This document shows positions 61,550 to 62,823 of a stretch of 62,823 nt of DNA, piece after piece (the stretch's first letter is position 1; every line of letters starts with the position of its first letter). The translations under genes and the position numbers were made by a program. The notes under the pieces are model-generated. The model searched no databases. It was not told the origin of the DNA and saw only the letters and a program-made list of their open reading frames with translations. The stretch spans positions 1 through 62,823 of the forward strand of contig NZ_JACIIU010000015.1 of assembly GCF_014205685.1 (NCBI RefSeq). The letters are read 5' to 3'. The DNA is from Paenochrobactrum gallinarii. Lineage in GTDB: Bacteria; Pseudomonadota; Alphaproteobacteria; Rhizobiales; Rhizobiaceae.

Positions 61550-62341
61550 CTATTCCGCTTGTGGCAATGGCAGTATTTTTATCGTGCTGGTTTCCGGTTC
61601 TGCATCGGCATTGAACCATTTCTTATGGATTGCAGCCATGGTGCCATCTTCTTTCATTGCAGAAATGGCATCATTGACTTTTTCCAGCAGCGGATGGTTT
61701 TTCTTGGTCAGCATCGCAAAGCGTTCACCGGTTGGAATGCGCACCAAAACTTGCAAACCCGGCATTTTAGTCATCGCATATTGAAAACCGGCAAGCTCGC
61801 CCGCACCACCATCAATGCGTCCGTTCTGCACTTCCATCAGCAAATCCTGCTGGGTATTATAGCTTTTAACTTCGACAATACCGAGTTTTTTGGCATTCTG
61901 CTTAGCCCATGCATCACCGGTAGAACCGGCAACTACGCCCAGAACTTTGCCTTTCAAGTCATCAAGACTTTTAACAACCGAATCGGATTTGCCAACAACA
62001 GTACCGTCGCTATCGTAGTAAGGCTGCGTAAAAGCCTGATTTTTCAAGCGCTCCGGTGTCACCGAAATGGAAGAAATACCAAAATCCACGCGACCGGAAT
62101 TGGTTGCAGCGAAAATAGCCTGAAAGCCTAAATCCTGAAATTCCGGCGTCAGGCTCAGACGTTTGGAAACCTCACGCGCCACGTCAATTTCATAGCCTTC
62201 AAATTCACCGTCCGCAGTTTTATATTCCCATGGCGGATTGGCCGGATAGGCTCCGATGGTCAGTTGATCTGCCTGTGCTGATGTAAAAGTAAACATGCTT
62301 GCAGCAACCAGCAGCCCGCTCCATGATAAACGCTTTCCCAT
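61550..62341 (-). CDS. Polar amino-acid binding protein
   Basis: 263 aa. Signal peptide 1-24 (ends AQA). SBP-3 fold: LTIGAYPANPPWEYKTADGEFEGYEIDVAREVSKRL (in parts), FGISSISVTPERLKNQAFTQPYY, the lysine/arginine/ornithine-type GVVAGSTGDAWA and MKEDGTMAAIHKKWF. Positioned between the kynureninase-like gene and the permease, it may bind an aromatic amino acid or kynurenine. That is inference from context. Confidence 0.9.
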   Translation of the reverse strand: MGKRLSWSGLLVAASMFTFTSAQADQLTIGAYPANPPWEYKTADGEFEGYEIDVAREVSKRLSLTPEFQDLGFQAIFAATNSGRVDFGISSISVTPERLKNQAFTQPYYDSDGTVVGKSDSVVKSLDDLKGKVLGVVAGSTGDAWAKQNAKKLGIVEVKSYNTQQDLLMEVQNGRIDGGAGELAGFQYAMTKMPGLQVLVRIPTGERFAMLTKKNHPLLEKVNDAISAMKEDGTMAAIHKKWFNADAEPETSTIKILPLPQAE

Positions 62342-62405
62342 TTTATGTTCCCTTTTATATATCGTTTTCGATATTATTATTATAATTTATGGCTACACGC
62401 TGTCG

Positions 62406-62737
62406 TTAATTCAGCAGCGTTTTAAGTGCCCTGCACAATTCCTCAACATCTTCCTGCTGTGTCACAAATCCAGGTGAAAGGCGCAAAATCCTGCCGCGGG
62501 CATCACAATAAAGTTGCTGTGCACGTAAAGAACCAACAATCTGCGTGCTGTCTATATGCTCAGGCAATGACAGCATCACACTGCCACCACGCTGGCTTTC
62601 GTTTTGAGGGGAAACAAGTTTCCAGCCGTTTTCCTGCGCATATTCAATCAACAAACGCGTGCGCTCACGATTTTGCTCAGCGATTTGAGCGACACCCGTT
62701 TTCAATGCCCATTCTAGCCCCGGCAAACTTGATGGGG
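62406..62737 (-). pseudogene. Kynureninase-like class V aminotransferase, 5'-truncated
   Basis: About 110 C-terminal residues remain (TPSSLPGLEWALKTGV through LCRALKTLLN). RGGSVMLSLPE and DARGRILRLSPGFVTQQEDVEEL fit the C-terminal domain of kynureninase/class V PLP enzymes. The PLP lysine and the N-terminal two-thirds are missing. At the boundary (about 62738) the sequence switches to a probable IS end, and reading on upstream gives an in-frame TAG within it. Either the gene is disrupted, or the contig joins two loci at a repeat. Confidence 0.7.
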
Positions 62738-62823
62738 TGGAACGGCCCTTCTAACCGGCATCGAAAGTGCCTAACGTGGTCGTTGCAACACGCCACAAAG
62801 GAAGGACCGTTCCATGGATAAGA
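62738..62823 (+). mobile_element. Probable insertion-sequence end with start of an ORF
   Basis: TGGAACGGCCCTTC (62738-62751) and GAAGGACCGTTCCA (62801-62814) are inverted repeats with 13 of 14 positions matching. The right one runs straight into ATGGATAAGA, a likely transposase start (Met-Asp-Lys) preceded by GGAAGGA. The left repeat falls exactly where the aminotransferase homology stops. IS family cannot be named from three codons. The element continues beyond the window. Confidence 0.6.

Overview
The window reads as a contig from an alphaproteobacterium of the Hyphomicrobiales, most likely Brucellaceae (Ochrobactrum/Pseudochrobactrum-like). This rests on a beta-class GST that strongly resembles the Ochrobactrum anthropi enzyme as I remember it, on many Rhizobiales-type ABC transporters, and on a candidate RirA-type IRO box. 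Base composition is only moderately GC-rich, which fits Pseudochrobactrum-like genomes better than Brucella; the genus is an inference. No rRNA, tRNA or CRISPR array was seen. Both ends run into insertion-sequence DNA (an IS110-type transposase start on the left; a probable IS end that truncates a kynureninase-like gene on the right), so the edges are probably assembly breaks at repeats.

Layout. 1-1.8 kb: IS110 fragment, GST, a small acidic protein and a small cytochrome c. 1.8-6.8 kb (minus): cobalamin riboswitch followed by TonB receptor, binding protein, permease and ATPase (btuB-F-C-D-like). 6.9-11.7 kb (plus): MFS exporter with a C-terminal extra domain, amidase, adenine deaminase. 11.7-13.1 kb (minus): photolyase. 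13.3-18.8 kb (plus): an FbpABC-type importer followed without gaps by a beta-CASP-like metallo-beta-lactamase-fold protein and a dual-specificity-phosphatase-like protein, with a candidate Pho box upstream. 18.9-28.8 kb: a divergent hydantoinase/DUF917 pair, an AroM-LuxR fusion regulator, a stand-alone AroM and a dipeptide-type ABC importer; two copies of the same operator-like palindrome mark the two promoter regions. 28.9-31.2 kb: azlCD with a divergent Lrp-type regulator, then a membrane protein resembling a site-2 protease without catalytic residues. 31.3-40.5 kb (minus): a PQQ-dehydrogenase module (cytochrome c, dehydrogenase, binding protein) downstream of a six-gene operon that interleaves an SsuABC-type importer with an ABC-2-type transporter. 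40.6-42.7 kb and 48.6-50.7 kb: two divergent AraC/MFS pairs. Between them, 42.9-48.6 kb: a predicted iron-regulated heme uptake operon (TonB receptor, YddA/BacA-like ABC protein, HmuS-like, ChaN). 50.8-56.1 kb: type II NADH dehydrogenase, MarR-EmrB-EmrA-like efflux genes and a NUDIX hydrolase. 56.2-62.7 kb (minus): an aromatic amino-acid or indole-type catabolic operon (truncated kynureninase-like gene, amino-acid binding protein and permease, cyclase/formamidase, indolepyruvate oxidoreductase alpha and beta).

The parts most likely to be undescribed are: (1) the 13.3-18.8 kb importer coupled to two phosphoester-type hydrolases; (2) the AroM-LuxR regulator, whose two racemase-type cysteines are serines while its neighbouring AroM paralogue keeps both, together with the paired palindromes; and (3) the PQQ module, with an unusual metal site and a repeated peptide on its cytochrome.
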